Shown here: positions 1 to 9,473 of the stretch, piece by piece | Numbering within the stretch: the first letter of the stretch is position 1 | Layout: each line of letters starts with the position of its first letter | Source of the DNA: Methylophilus sp. 42 | GTDB lineage: Bacteria > Pseudomonadota > Gammaproteobacteria > Burkholderiales > Methylophilaceae | DNA length: 64,000 bases | Assembly (NCBI RefSeq): GCF_000384155.1 | Contig: NZ_KB913031.1 | Location: 2,722,961-2,786,960 of the forward strand | Direction: 5' to 3' | The notes under the pieces: generated by a model | Seen by the model: only the letters and a program-made list of their open reading frames with translations | Databases searched by the model: none | Told to the model about the DNA's origin: nothing | Made by a program: the position numbers and the translations under genes

Positions 1-208
1 GCTGCACTATCATTCTGGCATACGCTTGCATGCAGGCATACACCTAAAAGACCACGAGCAAGCCAAGTCTACGCAGTGCGATTTGTATTTGATTGAAGAC
101 CAGCCGGGCAAGCGCCACATATTGCCTGGTGAAGAGTGGCGTGTGATCTGGGAAGGCGAACAAACCCGCCAGAACCGGGAATCTTTCAGACTATTGCAGC
201 GCCACTAA
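1..208 (+). CDS. C-terminal end of an unrecognised protein, cut by the window edge
   Basis: The reading frame is open from the first bases of the window to a TAA at 206-208, so this is the 3' end of a longer gene. A TTG at 26 could be read as a start but nothing supports it. The 68 visible residues are hydrophilic and charged, with no membrane segment and no motif I recognise. It converges on the fds operon across a 96-bp gap. Function cannot be assigned from what is visible. Confidence 0.45.
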   Translation, partial: LHYHSGIRLHAGIHLKDHEQAKSTQCDLYLIEDQPGKRHILPGEEWRVIWEGEQTRQNRESFRLLQRH

Positions 209-219
209 AGACTCGGGAT

Positions 220-240
220 GGCTGCTGATTTCTAGCAGCC
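220..240. repeat. 7-bp inverted repeat between convergent genes
   Basis: GGCTGCT and AGCAGCC flank a 7-base loop just after the first gene's stop. No T-run follows on either strand, so it is at best a weak terminator for the upstream gene or for the fds operon arriving from the other side. Confidence 0.35.
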
Positions 241-304
241 CAGCGACAGGGCAAATGCCCCCAATAATGCGCGCGCAGCCGTGCGCTTATGCTAAAAAGG
301 GATA

Positions 305-523
305 TTATGCCTGCACGTGTTGCTGGATAGCGGCAATCACTCGCGGATGCAGCCCCTGCCCTTGATGTTGCTGCACATGGGCAACCAGCGATTTAATCAT
401 GACTGAATTCCAGAACTTTTTAAGGTGGCTGGCAATTTCCAGCTTAGCCTCTTCCACATCTGGATTCGCTTCAAAAAAGTCGCCAATCTGGTTGGCCATC
501 TTGATTAATTTTTCCACTTCCAT
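305..523 (-). CDS. fdsD: NAD-dependent formate dehydrogenase delta subunit FdsD
   Basis: A 72-residue soluble helical protein matching the small FdsD family: an N-terminal segment with VEKLIKMANQIGDFF and a FW near the middle. In known systems (Cupriavidus, Rhodobacter) FdsD is needed for an active FdsABG enzyme without carrying a redox centre. It is the last gene of the fds operon, 15 bp after fdhD, which fits the usual fdsGBA-fdhD-fdsD order. Confidence 0.9.
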   Translation of the reverse strand: MEVEKLIKMANQIGDFFEANPDVEEAKLEIASHLKKFWNSVMIKSLVAHVQQHQGQGLHPRVIAAIQQHVQA

Positions 524-538
524 AGGCTTACACTCTTT

Positions 539-1450
539 CTAGCGAAACGCACGCGCATCTGGTTCTGACAGTGCACCGCTATACACCACGCACTGCCCGG
601 TTTTGGCAAAGCCAACCAGCAAAAAACCATATTCCTGCGCCAAATTGACTGCCAACGCAGTGGGGGCAGACAGCGCGATCAGTACCTGCCCGCCACACAT
701 CGCAACTTTTTGCACCATTTCGTAGCTGGCCCGGCTGGTCGTCAACACCCAGTGCTGCGCCCAGAAGGTTGAAAAGTCACAGCCCTGGCGCAACAAGCTG
801 CCAATCAGCTTATCCAGTGCATTATGCCTGCCAACATCTTCGCGCACACACACCACCTGCCCACTGGCATCCGCAATCGCACTCGCATGCGTAGCGCCCG
901 TCAGTTGCTGCAAGGGTTGCTGTGATTTCAATCCGGCCAGCGCCGCATCAATGGCCGACAATGACACCGTCACCAATGGCCCAGTCGCCGACACGGGCTG
1001 TTTAAACACTTGCTGCAAACTCTCAGCGCCACACAAACCACACCCTGTGCGCCCGGTTAAATTACGCCGCTGCGCTTTGAGCATGGCGAACTGTTCTGCG
1101 GCCAATTCAATATGTAACTCTATACCTTGTAATGGCCCGTTCGCATGAAACAAGGCTTTCGCATCTATGCCATAAATCTGGCTACGATGACTGATAATGC
1201 CTTCAGTAAACGAAAAACCATAGGCAAAATCCTCAAGATCAGCTGGGGTCGCCAGCATCACCACATGCGAAATACCGTTATACACCAGCGCAATCGGCAC
1301 CTCTTCTGCCACCGCATCCGGCAAGGCAGACGACACCCCTTCGCGCCAGCGGGTCACATGCAGTGTACTCACCGCCTGTTCAGCCGCAATGGCTTGCCAT
1401 TCACTACTGGCAGGCAGCGGGCAATCTTTTACATCAACGTCAACTGTCAT
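539..1450 (-). CDS. fdhD: Formate dehydrogenase accessory sulfurtransferase FdhD
   Basis: 303 residues from ATG 1450, which overlaps the fdsA stop by one base (TGATG), implying translational coupling. FdhD transfers sulfur from the cysteine desulfurase to the bis-MGD cofactor before insertion into formate dehydrogenase. The conserved CGLCG motif, which holds the two sulfur-carrying cysteines, lies at about residues 138-142. The family's C-terminal features (VREDVGRHNALDKLIG, TTSRASYEMV, GGQVLIALSAPTALAV) are present. A TTG three bases upstream is also open but less likely. Confidence 0.95.
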   Translation of the reverse strand: MTVDVDVKDCPLPASSEWQAIAAEQAVSTLHVTRWREGVSSALPDAVAEEVPIALVYNGISHVVMLATPADLEDFAYGFSFTEGIISHRSQIYGIDAKALFHANGPLQGIELHIELAAEQFAMLKAQRRNLTGRTGCGLCGAESLQQVFKQPVSATGPLVTVSLSAIDAALAGLKSQQPLQQLTGATHASAIADASGQVVCVREDVGRHNALDKLIGSLLRQGCDFSTFWAQHWVLTTSRASYEMVQKVAMCGGQVLIALSAPTALAVNLAQEYGFLLVGFAKTGQCVVYSGALSEPDARAFR

Positions 1451-4341
1451 CAAGAAACAACCGTATGCGGATCCATCCCCGACAATTCAATTTGCGTGTC
1501 GCTAAACGAACGGTAATGTTGCTGCCAATCTGACAGCTGATTGACTTTAGACACTTGCACCGCCGTTACCTTGTATTCCGGGCAATTGGTCGCCCAGTCG
1601 GAGTTGTCTGTGGTAATCACATTCGCACCGGATTCAGGATGATGGAACGTGGTATACACCACACCAGGCTGTACGCGCTCGGTAATCTTGGCACGCAACA
1701 CCGTTTGTCCGGCACGACTGCTGATGCCTACCCAGTCGCCTTCGGCAATCCCGCGATCTTCAGCATCGTGCGGATGAATTTCAATCAGATCCTCATGGTG
1801 CCAGGCCACGTTTTCTGTGCGGCGTGTTTGCGCGCCCACATTGTATTGCGACAGAATACGGCCAGTGGTCAGAATCAGCGGATATTTCTGGTTCACGCGC
1901 TCTGTGGTTGGCACATATTGGGTAATAAAGAACTTGCCCTTACCACGCACAAATTCATCGACGTGCATGGTTGGCGTACCACTAGGCGCTTCGTCATTAC
2001 ATGGCCACTGGATGCTGCCCAGTTCATCGAGTTTTTTGAAACTGACACCGGTAAAAGTCGGCGTCAACGCGGCAATCTCGTCCATGATTTCGCTGGCATG
2101 CGCATAATGCATGGGGTAACCCAAGGCTTCTGAGAATTTGGCAGTAATTTCCCAATCTTCCATGCCGTTTTTTGGCGTCATGACTTTACGCACCGGAGAA
2201 ATACGACGCTCAGCATTGGTAAAGGTACCATTCTTTTCCAGGAAAGACGCGCCGGGGAAAAATACGTGAGCAAACTTGGCCGTTTCATTGAGGAACAAGT
2301 CCTGCACAATCACGCACTCCATACTTTCCAGCGCATGGGTCACATGCTGGGTATCCGGATCAGACTGGGCAATATCTTCACCCACACAATACACGGCTTT
2401 AAAGCTGCCTTCTGCAGCCAAATCCAGCATATTGGGAATCCGAAGGCCAGGATCTGCACTCAGCGTCACGCCCCAGGCCTGTTCAAATTGCGCACGTGTT
2501 ACGTCATCAGACACATGACGATAACCAGGGAATTCATGCGGCATGGAGCCCATGTCACAAGAGCCTTGCACATTGTTTTGACCACGCAATGGGTTGACGC
2601 CTACGCCTTCGCGGCCAATGTTGGCTGTTGCCATGGCTAGGTTAGCAATACCCATCACGGTGGTAGAGCCCTGGCTATGCTCGGTGACACCCAGGCCGTA
2701 GTAGATCGCAGCATTACCGCCAGTGGCATATAAACGTGCAGCCTCACGCACCTCATTGGCAGGCACACCCAATTCCTTTTCCAAGGCTTCTGGTGAGTTT
2801 TCCGGCTTGGCTGCAAAGTCACGCCAGGCAACGTACGAATCCCACTCGCAACGTGTTTTGACGAAGTCTTCCTGCACTAGACCTTCAGTCACAATCACAT
2901 GAGAAATGGCAGAAATCATGGCCACATTGGTGCCAGGACGCAGTTTCAAATGGTAATCCGCACGCACATGTGCCGAGTTAGACACCAGGTCAATTTCTCG
3001 TGGATCGACCACAATCAGCTTGGCCCCTTCACGCAAGCGGCGTTTCATCAAGGAGCCAAAAACCGGGTGACCATCGGTTGGGTTCGCACCCATGACAAAA
3101 ATCACGTCAGACTGCATGACTGAATCAAAGGTCTGCGTACCGGCAGACTCACCCAGGGTTTGCTTCAAACCATAACCAGTGGGGCTGTGGCAGACGCGCG
3201 CGCAGGTATCTACGTTATTACTGCCAAATACGGCCCGGATCAGCTTTTGTGTCACGTAGACTTCTTCGTTGGTACAACGGCTGGAAGTAATCCCCCCGAC
3301 CGCCTCTTTGCCATATTGCTTTTGAATACGCTGGATTTCACTGGCGGCATAATTAATCGCCTCATCCCAACCCACTTTTTGCCATGGGTCATGAATGCTT
3401 TGACGGATCATGGGCGTCGTAATACGGTCCGCATGGGTCGCATAGCCCCAGGCAAAGCGGCCTTTGACACAACTATGGCCGTGGTTGGCACCCCCTTCTT
3501 TGGTCGGCGTCATACGCACCACTTGCTCGCCTTTCATTTCGGCGTCAAAGCTGCAACCCACGCCGCAATAAGCGCACGTGGTGGTGATTTTGTGTTCTGG
3601 GGTGCCCGCGTCAATCACGGTTTTTTCCATCAGCGTCGCAGTAGGGCAAGCTTGGATGCAAGCACCACAAGACACGCATTCTGACTCCAGAAAATCTTTG
3701 CCGCCAGCAGAGACCTTGCTATCAAAACCGCGGCCCTGGATGGTCAGTGCGAATGTCCCTTGTGTTTCTTCACAAGCGCGCACGCAGCGTGAACAGACAA
3801 TACATTTAGAGGCATCAAATGTGAAATAGGGATTGGACTCATCCTTGGCCTGACCGAGGTGATTCTCACCATCATAGCCATAACGCACTTCGCGCAAACC
3901 TACCGCGCCCGCCATATCTTGCAGCTCGCAATCACCGTTAGCTGCACAGGTCAGGCAATCCAGCGGATGGTCTGAAATATAGAGTTCCATGACGCCACGG
4001 CGCACATCGGCCAGTTTAGGTGTCTGCGTTTTCACCTTGAGCCCTGGCGCCACTGGCGTGGTACAAGACGCCGGGTAACCGCGGCGGCCTTCGATCTCAA
4101 CCAGGCATAAACGGCAGGAGCCAAACGGCTCCAATGAGTCAGTCGCGCACAACTTAGGCACGGTCACGCCGCCCAGTTGCGCGGCATGCATGATAGAAGT
4201 CCCATCAGGCACGGTCACATCTATGCCATCAATATTCAGCGTCACCATGGTGGTGCTGTCAGACTTGGGCGTGCCGTAATCGGTATCCGCATCGTATTTA
4301 AGTGCTTGCGGCTGTGAAGAGGAGTATTTGATGTCATCCAT
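1450..4341 (-). CDS. fdsA: NAD-dependent formate dehydrogenase alpha subunit FdsA (bis-MGD catalytic subunit)
   Basis: 963 residues, the usual FdsA length. It oxidises formate to CO2 in the cytoplasm and passes electrons to FdsB. In order: a [2Fe-2S] ferredoxin domain (LEPFGSCRLCLVEIEG), a NuoG-like His/Cys cluster region (HPLDCLTCAANGDCELQ), two [4Fe-4S] motifs (CIVCSRCVRAC, CVSCGACIQACP), a further [4Fe-4S] site (CAYCGVGC), then the molybdopterin oxidoreductase domain with the metal-ligand Cys followed by His in TCARVCHSPTGYG. The C-terminal molydopterin-binding domain ends near residue 945. AAGGATG lies just before the ATG. Mo and W forms cannot be told apart from the sequence. Confidence 0.97.
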   Translation of the reverse strand: MDDIKYSSSQPQALKYDADTDYGTPKSDSTTMVTLNIDGIDVTVPDGTSIMHAAQLGGVTVPKLCATDSLEPFGSCRLCLVEIEGRRGYPASCTTPVAPGLKVKTQTPKLADVRRGVMELYISDHPLDCLTCAANGDCELQDMAGAVGLREVRYGYDGENHLGQAKDESNPYFTFDASKCIVCSRCVRACEETQGTFALTIQGRGFDSKVSAGGKDFLESECVSCGACIQACPTATLMEKTVIDAGTPEHKITTTCAYCGVGCSFDAEMKGEQVVRMTPTKEGGANHGHSCVKGRFAWGYATHADRITTPMIRQSIHDPWQKVGWDEAINYAASEIQRIQKQYGKEAVGGITSSRCTNEEVYVTQKLIRAVFGSNNVDTCARVCHSPTGYGLKQTLGESAGTQTFDSVMQSDVIFVMGANPTDGHPVFGSLMKRRLREGAKLIVVDPREIDLVSNSAHVRADYHLKLRPGTNVAMISAISHVIVTEGLVQEDFVKTRCEWDSYVAWRDFAAKPENSPEALEKELGVPANEVREAARLYATGGNAAIYYGLGVTEHSQGSTTVMGIANLAMATANIGREGVGVNPLRGQNNVQGSCDMGSMPHEFPGYRHVSDDVTRAQFEQAWGVTLSADPGLRIPNMLDLAAEGSFKAVYCVGEDIAQSDPDTQHVTHALESMECVIVQDLFLNETAKFAHVFFPGASFLEKNGTFTNAERRISPVRKVMTPKNGMEDWEITAKFSEALGYPMHYAHASEIMDEIAALTPTFTGVSFKKLDELGSIQWPCNDEAPSGTPTMHVDEFVRGKGKFFITQYVPTTERVNQKYPLILTTGRILSQYNVGAQTRRTENVAWHHEDLIEIHPHDAEDRGIAEGDWVGISSRAGQTVLRAKITERVQPGVVYTTFHHPESGANVITTDNSDWATNCPEYKVTAVQVSKVNQLSDWQQHYRSFSDTQIELSGMDPHTVVS

Positions 4342-4361
4342 AATGTCATCCTTCGCCGCCC

Positions 4362-5927
4362 TTAGGCAGCAGCTTCTTTATTGCTTAGACCAAAGTCTTC
4401 AGGGAAATGATTCAGGGCGCTCAACACCGGGTAAGGCGTCATGCCCCCCAATGCACACAAGGAACCATTCAGCATGGTGTCGGACAAGTCACGCAGTAAC
4501 TGCACATTTTGCGGGTGGTTCTTGCCCAGCACAATTTTGTCCATCACCTCTACGCCGCGCGTAGAGCCTATACGGCACGGCGTACATTTGCCGCAACTTT
4601 CAACGGCACAAAACTCAAAAGCGTAACGTGCCATGTTGGCCATATCGACACTGTCATCAAACGCCACAATACCACCATGACCCAACACGGCCCAAATCTT
4701 GGTAAACGCTTCGTAATCCAGCGGCGTATCAAACTGGCTCTCCGGCAAATAAGCCCCCAATGGGCCACCTACTTGTACGGCGCGAATAGGCCGACCCGAG
4801 GCAGAACCGCCGCCATGGTCATACAATAGCTCACGTAAAGTGGCACCAAACGCCAGCTCGACCAGACCGGTTTGTTTTAAGTTGCCCGCCAGTTGAATAG
4901 GCAAAGTACCACGCGAACGGCCCATTCCGTAATCGGCATAATATTGCGCGCCTTTATCCAGAATAATCGGCACTGTCGCCAGTGAAATCACATTATTAAC
5001 AATGGTCGGCTTGCCAAACAAGCCTTCAATTGCAGGCAGTGGTGGTTTAAACCTGACCAGGCCACGCTTGCCTTCCAGGCTTTCCAGCAAAGAAGTTTCT
5101 TCGCCGCAAACATAGGCACCCGCAGCACGACGTACTTCGAGATGAAAAGTATGGCCCGAGCCCAGAATATTTTCGCCCAGGTAGCCCGCTAAATTCGCTT
5201 TACGGATGGCCTCATTCAGTGTTTTCAGCGCATGCGGATATTCGCTGCGCAAATAGATATAACCTTGGGTAGCCCCCACTGCAATCCCGGCAATGGTCAT
5301 ACCCTCAATGAGCACAAAAGGATCATCTTCCATGATCATCCGGTCAGAATAGGTGCCCGAGTCGCCTTCGTCAGCGTTACAAACAACATATTTCTGCTCT
5401 GCCGGGGCATTGAGCACGGTATTCCACTTGATGCCGGTGGGGAAAGCCGCACCACCACGACCTCGCAAACCAGAGTCGGTGACTGCTTTAACAATATCGG
5501 CACCAGACATGGCCAAGGCATTTTTGAGGCCTTGATAGCCATCATGGGCCAGATAATCTTCGAGTGAAAGCGGGTCAGTGATGCCGACGCGGGCGAAGGT
5601 TAAACGTTGCTGTTTTTTCAGCCAGGCCAGCTCATCGGTCAACCCTAAATATAAAGGATGCGCTTTAGCTTTGTCAGCGAGTGCATTGGTAAACTCTGCA
5701 TTAAACAAGCCAGCCACGTCTGAGGGCTGCACCGGGCCAAAGGCGACGCGGCCTTGCGCGGTTTCAACTTCCACCAGCGGCTCCAGCCAAAACAAGCCAC
5801 GTGAACCGTTGCGCACTAATGTCATCTCGACACCCCGCGACTGCGCCTCTTGCATGATTTTTTTAGCCGTACGCTCGGCGCCCAGGGAAAGTGCGGTGGA
5901 GTCTATGGGCACATATACCTTAACCAT
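4362..5927 (-). CDS. fdsB: NAD-dependent formate dehydrogenase beta subunit FdsB (NuoF-like)
   Basis: 521 residues. The N-terminal third is a thioredoxin-like ferredoxin extension and the rest is NuoF-like: the FMN/NAD site ([32 protein letters not shown]) and a [4Fe-4S] motif [12 protein letters not shown] near residue 445. It takes electrons from FdsA and reduces NAD+. The start overlaps the end of fdsG by 8 bp and the stop is 20 bp before fdsA. Confidence 0.96.
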   Translation of the reverse strand: MVKVYVPIDSTALSLGAERTAKKIMQEAQSRGVEMTLVRNGSRGLFWLEPLVEVETAQGRVAFGPVQPSDVAGLFNAEFTNALADKAKAHPLYLGLTDELAWLKKQQRLTFARVGITDPLSLEDYLAHDGYQGLKNALAMSGADIVKAVTDSGLRGRGGAAFPTGIKWNTVLNAPAEQKYVVCNADEGDSGTYSDRMIMEDDPFVLIEGMTIAGIAVGATQGYIYLRSEYPHALKTLNEAIRKANLAGYLGENILGSGHTFHLEVRRAAGAYVCGEETSLLESLEGKRGLVRFKPPLPAIEGLFGKPTIVNNVISLATVPIILDKGAQYYADYGMGRSRGTLPIQLAGNLKQTGLVELAFGATLRELLYDHGGGSASGRPIRAVQVGGPLGAYLPESQFDTPLDYEAFTKIWAVLGHGGIVAFDDSVDMANMARYAFEFCAVESCGKCTPCRIGSTRGVEVMDKIVLGKNHPQNVQLLRDLSDTMLNGSLCALGGMTPYPVLSALNHFPEDFGLSNKEAAA

Positions 5928-6399
5928 GGCACACCTCGCTAATCAATGCGGTGACCTTGTCAGTACTCATGCGACCATACACTTCATCATCCAGCATCAC
6001 TGCCGGCGAACAGCCACAGTTTCCTAGGCAATATACCGGTAACAAAGTCACCTCGCCGTCAGCAGTGGTTTGGTGATAATCCACACCTAGTTTCGCTTTT
6101 AGCTCGGCTTCCAGCTTGGCAGACCCCATGGACTGACAGGACTCGGCACGGCAGACTTGCAATATGTGCTTACCGATGGGATGGGTACGGAAATGATGAT
6201 AAAAACTGACGACACCGTGGACTTCGGCCACAGACAGGGCCAGCGCTTTGGCAATCTCCGGATATACGGCTTCCGGCACATAGCCAATATCGTCCTGAAT
6301 CGCATGCAACAAAGGCATCAGCCCACCCGGCACATGCTGGTGTGCTTGAATATGCGCCTGTATCTGCGCGTGTTGCTCGTGGCTTAATGTGTTATCCAA
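5920..6399 (-). CDS. fdsG: NAD-dependent formate dehydrogenase gamma subunit FdsG (NuoE-like)
   Basis: 159 residues, a NuoE-like thioredoxin-fold [2Fe-2S] protein. The four cluster cysteines are in [10 protein letters not shown] and CLGNCGCSP. It is the first gene of the fds operon. The start appears to be TTG at 6399: it is preceded by GAGG at a 5-base spacing and no ATG is available before the conserved region ([19 protein letters not shown]), so a weak start codon may limit its translation. Confidence 0.93.
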   Translation of the reverse strand: MDNTLSHEQHAQIQAHIQAHQHVPGGLMPLLHAIQDDIGYVPEAVYPEIAKALALSVAEVHGVVSFYHHFRTHPIGKHILQVCRAESCQSMGSAKLEAELKAKLGVDYHQTTADGEVTLLPVYCLGNCGCSPAVMLDDEVYGRMSTDKVTALISEVCHG

Positions 6400-6418
6400 A
6401 CCGACCTCACATTTAACT

Positions 6419-6440
6419 GGTTACAATTTAGTTACATTCT
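6419..6440. promoter_or_regulatory. 11-bp-period direct repeat (GTTACA boxes) between fds and moaA
   Basis: GGTTACAATTT followed directly by AGTTACATTCT, giving two GTTACA boxes exactly one helical turn apart. A closely similar pair lies upstream of xoxF at 20951-20971. Direct repeats with an 11-bp period are typical of OmpR/PhoB-family response regulators. The site is in the fds leader and about 35 bp upstream of the likely moaA -35. Confidence 0.4.
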
Positions 6441-6451
6441 ATCACCCTCGA

Positions 6452-6479
6452 ATCATATCCTCTATTTATGCCTTGTGAA
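6452..6479 (-). promoter_or_regulatory. Candidate sigma-70 promoter for the fds operon
   Basis: On the minus strand TTCACA (6474-6479), 16 bases, then TATGAT (6452-6457), giving a start near 6445 and a leader of about 45 bases before fdsG. It overlaps the back-to-back moaA promoter candidate. Identified by eye only. Confidence 0.4.
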
Positions 6480-6500
6480 AGCCTAAAAAGGGCATAAAAT
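6473..6500 (+). promoter_or_regulatory. Candidate sigma-70 promoter for moaA-mobA-moeA
   Basis: TTGTGA (6473-6478), 16 bases, TAAAAT (6495-6500), with the moaA ATG 28 bases after the -10 box. The 129-bp divergent region has no other good candidate on this strand. Confidence 0.4.
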
Positions 6501-6528
6501 ACGAATTACTTTAGACCTTAATATAGTC

Positions 6529-7539
6529 ATGCAAACAACGGCCACCATTCCTACACAATTGATCGACCAGTTTGGTCGGCGCGTGGACTATATCCGCCTG
6601 TCGATCACCGATCGTTGTGATTTTCGTTGCCAATACTGCATGGCAGAAGACATGACGTTTCTGCCGCGCGATGCCGTGTTATCACTCGAAGAATGTGCAC
6701 GCCTCGTTAAACTGTTTGTCCGTATGGGCGTGCGTAAAGTTCGCATCACCGGTGGTGAACCGCTGGTACGCAAAAATGCCATGTGGCTGTTTGAGGAAAT
6801 TGGTCATTTGCCCGGCCTGGATGAGTGTGTACTCACCACCAATGGCAGCCAGCTGGATAAATATGCCACGGCGCTGAAAACCGCTGGCGTCAAACGCATC
6901 AATATCTCCATCGATAGCCTGCAGGCAGACCGTTTTAAAACCATCACCCGTGTGGGCGAATTATCAAAAGTGCTCACCGGACTGGACGCAGCCAGGTCTG
7001 CAGGCTTTGACAATATTAAAATCAACACCGTGCTGATGCGTGGCATCAACGATGATGAAGCCGAAGCCCTGGTCAACTTTGCGATTGAAAAACAGGTCGA
7101 TATCAGCTTTATTGAAGAAATGCCGCTAGGGGCAGTGGAGCATGATCGCGAACAAAGTTGTGTCAGCAATACCGAGACGCTTGCCCTGCTAAAAAGTAAG
7201 TTCTCACTCACGCCTAGTACCCACAGGACAGGCGGCCCTGCGCGCTATTGGCAAGTCAATGGCCAGCCAACCAGGATTGGTTTTATCTCACCGCATAGCC
7301 ACAATTTTTGCGAGAGTTGTAACCGCGTGCGCATCACCTGTCAGGGAGAACTGTTCCTGTGCCTGGGGCAAGACCATCAAGTTAATTTACTGCCATTGCT
7401 ACGCGCGCATCCTGACGACGACCAACCCTTGGTAGACGCCATTCTGCATGGCATGCGTATCAAGCCTCAAGGGCACGATTTCGATTTACGGCGTGCAGCC
7501 CCTGCGGTTGTCCGCTTTATGTCGCATACGGGTGGTTAA
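6529..7539 (+). CDS. moaA: GTP 3',8-cyclase MoaA
   Basis: 336 residues. A radical SAM enzyme for the first step of molybdenum cofactor synthesis (GTP to 3',8-cyclo-GTP). The SAM cluster motif is C30-X3-C34-X2-C37 (CDFRCQYC). The second cluster is bound by the C-terminal FCESCNRVRITCQGELFLC region, and the protein ends in the functionally required Gly-Gly. It is divergent from the molybdo-enzyme operon it serves and overlaps mobA by one base (TAATG). Confidence 0.97.
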   Translation: MQTTATIPTQLIDQFGRRVDYIRLSITDRCDFRCQYCMAEDMTFLPRDAVLSLEECARLVKLFVRMGVRKVRITGGEPLVRKNAMWLFEEIGHLPGLDECVLTTNGSQLDKYATALKTAGVKRINISIDSLQADRFKTITRVGELSKVLTGLDAARSAGFDNIKINTVLMRGINDDEAEALVNFAIEKQVDISFIEEMPLGAVEHDREQSCVSNTETLALLKSKFSLTPSTHRTGGPARYWQVNGQPTRIGFISPHSHNFCESCNRVRITCQGELFLCLGQDHQVNLLPLLRAHPDDDQPLVDAILHGMRIKPQGHDFDLRRAAPAVVRFMSHTGG

Positions 7540-8108
7540 TGCAGATTACCGCAGTCATCCTGGCCGGTGGGCGCGGCATGCGCATGGGCGGTGCCGATAA
7601 AGGCATGGTGCATTATCAAGACAAGCCCCTGGTCGCACACGTGCTGGAACGCATACAGCCGCAGGTGGATCATGTCATCATCAATGCCAACCGCCATGTA
7701 GAGCAGTACCGGGGATTTGGCGTCCCGGTGGTCACCGATGCCAACAATCAGTTTGATGGTCCACTGGCAGGCATGCAAGCAGGCATGCATCATGCCACGA
7801 CAGATTGGATACTCAGCGTCCCCTGCGACTCACCATTGTTGCCACTGGATTTAGTCAGTCGACTGCGTCGCGCCATCAGCGAGGCCTCGGCAATCAATAA
7901 GACCCATGCCCTGCTGGCCATTGCGCGCAGCGCCAGTGGCACGCACCCAGTGTTTTGCCTGATGCCACGCCAATTGAGCGCTGACCTCGATGCTTTTCTG
8001 CAACAAGGTCAGCGCAAAGTGAGTGCCTGGCAAGCCCAGCATCCCCATGTATTCGTCAGCTTTGAAGATGAGCAAGCGTTTACTAACATCAACCACCATC
8101 CCTCTTAG
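7539..8108 (+). CDS. mobA: Molybdenum cofactor guanylyltransferase MobA
   Basis: 189 residues. It transfers GMP from GTP to molybdopterin, giving the MGD form needed by FdsA. The nucleotidyltransferase signature LAGGRGMRMGGADKG is at the N-terminus, GPLAG is mid-protein and the metal-binding VPCDSP follows. Its ATG overlaps the moaA stop, so translation is probably coupled. Confidence 0.95.
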   Translation: MQITAVILAGGRGMRMGGADKGMVHYQDKPLVAHVLERIQPQVDHVIINANRHVEQYRGFGVPVVTDANNQFDGPLAGMQAGMHHATTDWILSVPCDSPLLPLDLVSRLRRAISEASAINKTHALLAIARSASGTHPVFCLMPRQLSADLDAFLQQGQRKVSAWQAQHPHVFVSFEDEQAFTNINHHPS

Positions 8109-8119
8109 CCTTAGCCATC

Positions 8120-9385
8120 ATGACTAACCAAGCCCTTTTGCAACAACTGGCCAGCAATCCTTCCTGCGCAGATGACTATGACCCCAATGCCATGTCTGTG
8201 ACGCAAGCACGTCAGTATATCCAGCAATTTTTATCGCCTGTGCAAGACAGCGAAACCATTAGCATCAAACAAGCGCTGGGGCGCACACTATCAACGTCCG
8301 TGACATCTGGCCTCAATGTGCCTGGCCATGACAATTCGGCCATGGACGGCTTTGCGTTCCGCTATGCAGAGGCGACGCAACCACTAAAAATCGTGGGCAC
8401 CGCATTTGCAGGTAATCCATTTACCGGTGAGTTACCCGCAGGCGGCTGCGTCAAAATCATGACAGGTGCGGTGATTCCATCTGGCGTGGATACCGTCGTC
8501 ATGCAAGAGCACACCACCACTGAAAATGAGATGGTCACAGTGCTCAAAATCCCGGCCCAAGGTGCGAATATCCGCCTGACAGGGGAAGACATCACGATTG
8601 GTCAAACCGTGCTGGCGCGCGGCCATCAAATACAACCGGCCGATATGGGGCTACTGGCCTCGCTGGGCATTGCAGAAGTCCAGGTGTACCGCCGCTTGAA
8701 AGTGGCTTTTTTCAGCACCGGCGATGAGCTGGTCAGTGTCGGTCAGCCACTACAGGCGGGCCAGATTTACGATAGTAATCGTTATAGCTTATGGGGCATG
8801 TTGCAAGCACTAGGGGTAGACGTGCATGACCTGGGCAATGTCGCCGATGATCCAGATGCATTGGAAAAAACATTGCTACAAGCGGCTGCCGAGCATGATG
8901 TGGTGATTACCAGTGGCGGCGTATCGGTAGGCGAAGCTGACTTTATGAAACAATTGTTGGCGAAACACGGCCAGGTATTATTCTGGAAAATCAATATGAA
9001 ACCGGGCCGCCCGCTGGCCTACGGCAAAATCGGCCAGTCACATTACTTTGGCTTACCCGGCAATCCGGTGTCTACCATGGTGACTTTTTACCAGTTTGTA
9101 CAAGCAGCCCTCAAAAACCTGATGGGTTCGAACACCTTTAGCCAGCCCTCATTCAAGGTCGAGTGTGTCAGCGCCATTAAAAAAGCACCCGGCCGCACCG
9201 AGTTCCAGCGTGGCATCTTATTTAAAGCAGGCGAAGACTGGAAGGTGAAAACCACCGGTGAGCAAGGCTCGGGGATTTTGAGCAGCATGAGCCAGGCCAA
9301 TTGCTTTATTGTGCTGGATGACAAAACCAGCACACTGGCAGCAGGCACGCTGGTTGAGGTGCAACCTTTCAGCGGCATTTGCTAA
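8120..9385 (+). CDS. moeA: Molybdopterin molybdenumtransferase MoeA
   Basis: 421 residues. It inserts molybdate into adenylylated molybdopterin. Family motifs seen: VPGHDNSAMDGFA near residue 70, KIMTGAVIPSGVDTVVMQE, FFSTGDEL, TSGGVSVGEADF, KINMKPGRPLA and FGLPGNPVS. It is the third gene of the moaA-mobA-moeA operon, 11 bp after mobA. An N-terminal extension of about 20 residues precedes the usual start of the fold. Confidence 0.95.
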   Translation: MTNQALLQQLASNPSCADDYDPNAMSVTQARQYIQQFLSPVQDSETISIKQALGRTLSTSVTSGLNVPGHDNSAMDGFAFRYAEATQPLKIVGTAFAGNPFTGELPAGGCVKIMTGAVIPSGVDTVVMQEHTTTENEMVTVLKIPAQGANIRLTGEDITIGQTVLARGHQIQPADMGLLASLGIAEVQVYRRLKVAFFSTGDELVSVGQPLQAGQIYDSNRYSLWGMLQALGVDVHDLGNVADDPDALEKTLLQAAAEHDVVITSGGVSVGEADFMKQLLAKHGQVLFWKINMKPGRPLAYGKIGQSHYFGLPGNPVSTMVTFYQFVQAALKNLMGSNTFSQPSFKVECVSAIKKAPGRTEFQRGILFKAGEDWKVKTTGEQGSGILSSMSQANCFIVLDDKTSTLAAGTLVEVQPFSGIC

Positions 9386-9473
9386 GCCGCCCGACCCACA
9401 CAAGCTGGCATGAATCATAAAAAATAGCTTATAGTGTCGGGTCGCAGCGGGGGTTAATCATAAGGGTGTTGGC

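Noticed and set aside
951-3829. Several open frames antisense to fdhD and fdsA
   Set aside because: They lie wholly inside well-supported genes, have no ribosome sites and no recognisable protein features.
6543-6552. ATTCCTACA inside the moaA start region as a regulatory site
   Set aside because: It encodes Ile-Pro-Thr within moaA, lacks the other blocks, and is one of several coding occurrences expected by chance.
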